This document shows, one piece after another, positions 62,089-64,000 of a stretch of 64,000 nt of DNA (its first letter is position 1; each line of letters opens with the position of its first letter). The DNA lies in NCBI GenBank assembly GCA_905234685.1, contig CAJOIR010000009.1, positions 1-64,000 on the forward strand, in the 5' to 3' direction. The notes beneath the pieces were generated by a model. The model did no database searches. It was given only the letters and a program-made list of their open reading frames with translations, and was not told the DNA's origin. Made by a program: the position numbers and the translations under genes. This DNA comes from Paludibacteraceae bacterium. Its GTDB lineage: Bacteria; Bacteroidota; Bacteroidia; Bacteroidales; Paludibacteraceae.

Positions 62089-64000
62089 ATGAACAAGAAG
62101 AACATATCAGAGATTGTCGGATGCAGGTGGATGACAGTAGCGTGCATGCTTTTGCTATGCACAGTGTTTGTGAATGCCCAGAACCCCAAGCGTGAGTTCC
62201 GTGCCACATGGCTGACGACAGTGAGAAACGTGGACTGGCCTACGACGGGTGCCACTGCTGCGAATCAGCAGAAAGCCCTGACAAGGATGATAGACTCGCT
62301 CTATACGCTGAACATGAACGTGGTGTGCTTTCAGGTGCGCTGCAACGCTGATGCGTTCTACAAGTCAAAGTATGAGCCCTGGTCTGCACTGCTGACCGGC
62401 ACCCGCGGCAAGGACCCCGGATACGACCCGCTTCAGTTGTGCATAGAAGAATGTCACAAGCGCGGCATGCAATGCCATGCCTGGCTTAATCCATACCGCT
62501 ACAACAACAAGAAGGCCATGTGGAACGACGGTTGCGAGACAGGTTATGAGTACACGCACCCCGAGTGGCTGTTCCTGGCACCCAACGATGCCTGTGTGGT
62601 GATGGACCCGGGTATCCCTGAGGTGCGCATGCGCGTGAAAGAAGTGGTGGGCGACATACTGTCGAAGTACGAAGTGGACGGAATACTGTTCGATGACTAC
62701 TTCTACCCGTACGGCGGCACCAGCAGTGCTGATGCGGCATCGGTGGAGAAATACAAACCCTCAGGCATGGCCGTTCAGGACTGGCGCAGACAGAACGTGC
62801 AGAAGATGGTGCAGGATGTGTATGACACGATAGCGGCTGTCAAGCCGTGGGTTACCTTCGGCATCTCGCCCTTCGGCATCTGGACGAATGACACGTACGT
62901 GGCAAGACAGCACGGCCTGACCCTGCCGAAAGGCATAGCCAGTTCAGCCAACATGTATGCCGAGATATACTGCGACCCCATTACGTGGCTTGAAGACGGG
63001 ACGGTGGACTACATCTCCCCGCAACTGTACTGGTCAACCGACTCAGGTCAGCCTTATGGTACGCTGTGCAAATGGTGGGCAGACATAGCTAACCGTTTCG
63101 GCAGGCACTTCTACTCCTCGCAGTCGACAGACACCTACGGCCGTGGCAAGTTCTCGTTGAGCGAGATGCGTACGCAGAACAACCTGAACCGCTCCTCATC
63201 GCAGGACGGCAACTTCGGCTTCATCTTCTTCAACACGGCAGCCTACTGCTATGACGCCTCTTTCCGCAAGTCATACCTGAAAGACCTCCTGAAGTATCCC
63301 GCCCTGCCGCCTGCCATCAACTGGAAACCGGCAGAAGAGCAGCCTATGGTGACAGACCTGAAGGTTGAAGGTCAGAAGGTGACATGGAAACACCAGAACG
63401 CAGGCAAGGTGCACTATGCAGTGTATGCAGTGCCCAACTCGTTCAGAAACAGAATAGGCATCTGGTCGCTGGCAGACGCTCTGCTTGGTGTGACATACAC
63501 AGAGTCGTTCACCCTGCCGAGCAACGTGATACCTACCGCATACACTATCTGCGTGAGTGTGCTTGACGGCTACAACAACGAGTATGCCTTGCGTATGGTA
63601 GGAGCAGAGACAGAAGAGGCTACGCCCGCCACACTGCTGACACCTCAGGACAAACAGGGAATACTGACATGGGACGAGGTGGTGTTCCGCTGGGACTTGG
63701 TGAAGAAGGCTGACAGCTACGTGCTGCAGATAGCCAAGGACAAGGACTTCAAGCAGCTGCTTGTCGTGCATGAGACTACTACTACGGAGTATGCCGCTTC
63801 GCTGCACCTGAACCTGACACAGGTGGAGCAGGAAGGCACATATTACTGGCGCGTGAAGACACGTCAGCCCAACACAGGTGACTGCTGGTCGGAGGCACGA
63901 GAACTGATAATAGGAGTGGAGACAGGAGTGAATGACATAGAGGCTGAGACGATGCCTTCAGCGCAGAAGGTGATGGAGAACGGAAGGATAGTGATTATAG
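62089..64000 (+). CDS. GHL10/DUF187-type glycoside hydrolase-like protein, partial (runs off the right edge)
   Basis: At least 637 residues. A signal (MLLLCTVFVNAQ) is followed by FRATWLTTVRNVDWPT and the barrel segments VVCFQVRCNADAFY, HAWLNPYR, DGILFDDYFYP and FGISPFGIW, the pattern of the GHL10 family (PF02638). From about residue 430 come a fibronectin type III-like part and an SLHLNL/YYWRVKT segment, then the start of a likely T9SS sorting domain (SAQKVMENGRIVII) at the window edge. Family enzymes are poorly characterised; activity on cell-wall or host glycans is likely. It pairs divergently with the GH20 gene. Confidence 0.88.
   Translation, partial: MNKKNISEIVGCRWMTVACMLLLCTVFVNAQNPKREFRATWLTTVRNVDWPTTGATAANQQKALTRMIDSLYTLNMNVVCFQVRCNADAFYKSKYEPWSALLTGTRGKDPGYDPLQLCIEECHKRGMQCHAWLNPYRYNNKKAMWNDGCETGYEYTHPEWLFLAPNDACVVMDPGIPEVRMRVKEVVGDILSKYEVDGILFDDYFYPYGGTSSADAASVEKYKPSGMAVQDWRRQNVQKMVQDVYDTIAAVKPWVTFGISPFGIWTNDTYVARQHGLTLPKGIASSANMYAEIYCDPITWLEDGTVDYISPQLYWSTDSGQPYGTLCKWWADIANRFGRHFYSSQSTDTYGRGKFSLSEMRTQNNLNRSSSQDGNFGFIFFNTAAYCYDASFRKSYLKDLLKYPALPPAINWKPAEEQPMVTDLKVEGQKVTWKHQNAGKVHYAVYAVPNSFRNRIGIWSLADALLGVTYTESFTLPSNVIPTAYTICVSVLDGYNNEYALRMVGAETEEATPATLLTPQDKQGILTWDEVVFRWDLVKKADSYVLQIAKDKDFKQLLVVHETTTTEYAASLHLNLTQVEQEGTYYWRVKTRQPNTGDCWSEARELIIGVETGVNDIEAETMPSAQKVMENGRIVII

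Overview
The window reads as chromosomal DNA from a Bacteroidales bacterium (Bacteroidota), probably a gut anaerobe; a Prevotellaceae-, Muribaculaceae- or Bacteroidaceae-like source is likely but cannot be settled from the sequence. Reasons: promoters match the Bacteroidota form TTTG-N19/20-TAnnTTTG (uxaA, rdgB-porZ, DUF47-pit, tsaC and fimbrial promoters); there is an Mfa-type fimbrial cluster; there are type IX secretion (T9SS) genes and cargo (PorZ, C-terminal sorting domains); SD-like sites are weak and lipoproteins are many. I saw no rRNA, tRNA, CRISPR array, transposase or phage gene.

Layout. 1-5.1 kb: the N-terminal half of rfbB (dTDP-glucose 4,6-dehydratase) behind a CotH-kinase lipoprotein, then birA and dacB, all on the minus strand, and a cytidylate kinase-like gene on plus. 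5.1-11.7 kb: a four-gene minus-strand operon (porin-like protein, imelysin lipoprotein, di-haem oxidoreductase, fused ResB-CcsA cytochrome c maturation protein) that looks like an iron/haem or electron-transfer module. 11.8-15.5 kb: tsaC-like gene, polyprenyl-phosphate sugar transferase and a ClC chloride channel with CBS domains, tightly coupled on plus.

15.7-38.3 kb: the centrepiece, apparently one plus-strand transcription unit of about 22.5 kb. In order: DUF3575 outer-membrane protein, DUF3868/OmpA-like anchor with a Ser-rich linker, Mfa1-type fimbrilin, two fimbrial accessory lipoproteins, a 5051-residue multi-module beta-helix protein with a T9SS sorting domain, and a TlpA-like thioredoxin lipoprotein. 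A G8 tract lies in its roughly 160-nt leader.

38.5-52 kb: housekeeping and metabolism: mdh (minus); DUF47-pit phosphate uptake, xseB, gdhA and a double-receiver/PPDK-like protein (plus); obgE, adk, uxaA and uxaB (minus). 51.4-64 kb: rdgB-porZ (plus); a minus-strand run of nucleoside kinase, SPOR protein, folE and LTA synthase-like sulfatase; a GH20 hexosaminidase (minus) divergent from a GHL10-type glycoside hydrolase that runs off the right end and appears to be T9SS cargo.

Two themes cut across genes. First, surface biology: fimbriae, a giant T9SS cargo, PorZ and secreted glycosidases together suggest a T9SS-proficient cell that displays large adhesin-like structures. Second, the spaces between genes hold several families of short degenerate repeats, including two 11-bp-period arrays, and some copies lie inside coding sequence (hexosaminidase, uxaA, the end of adk).
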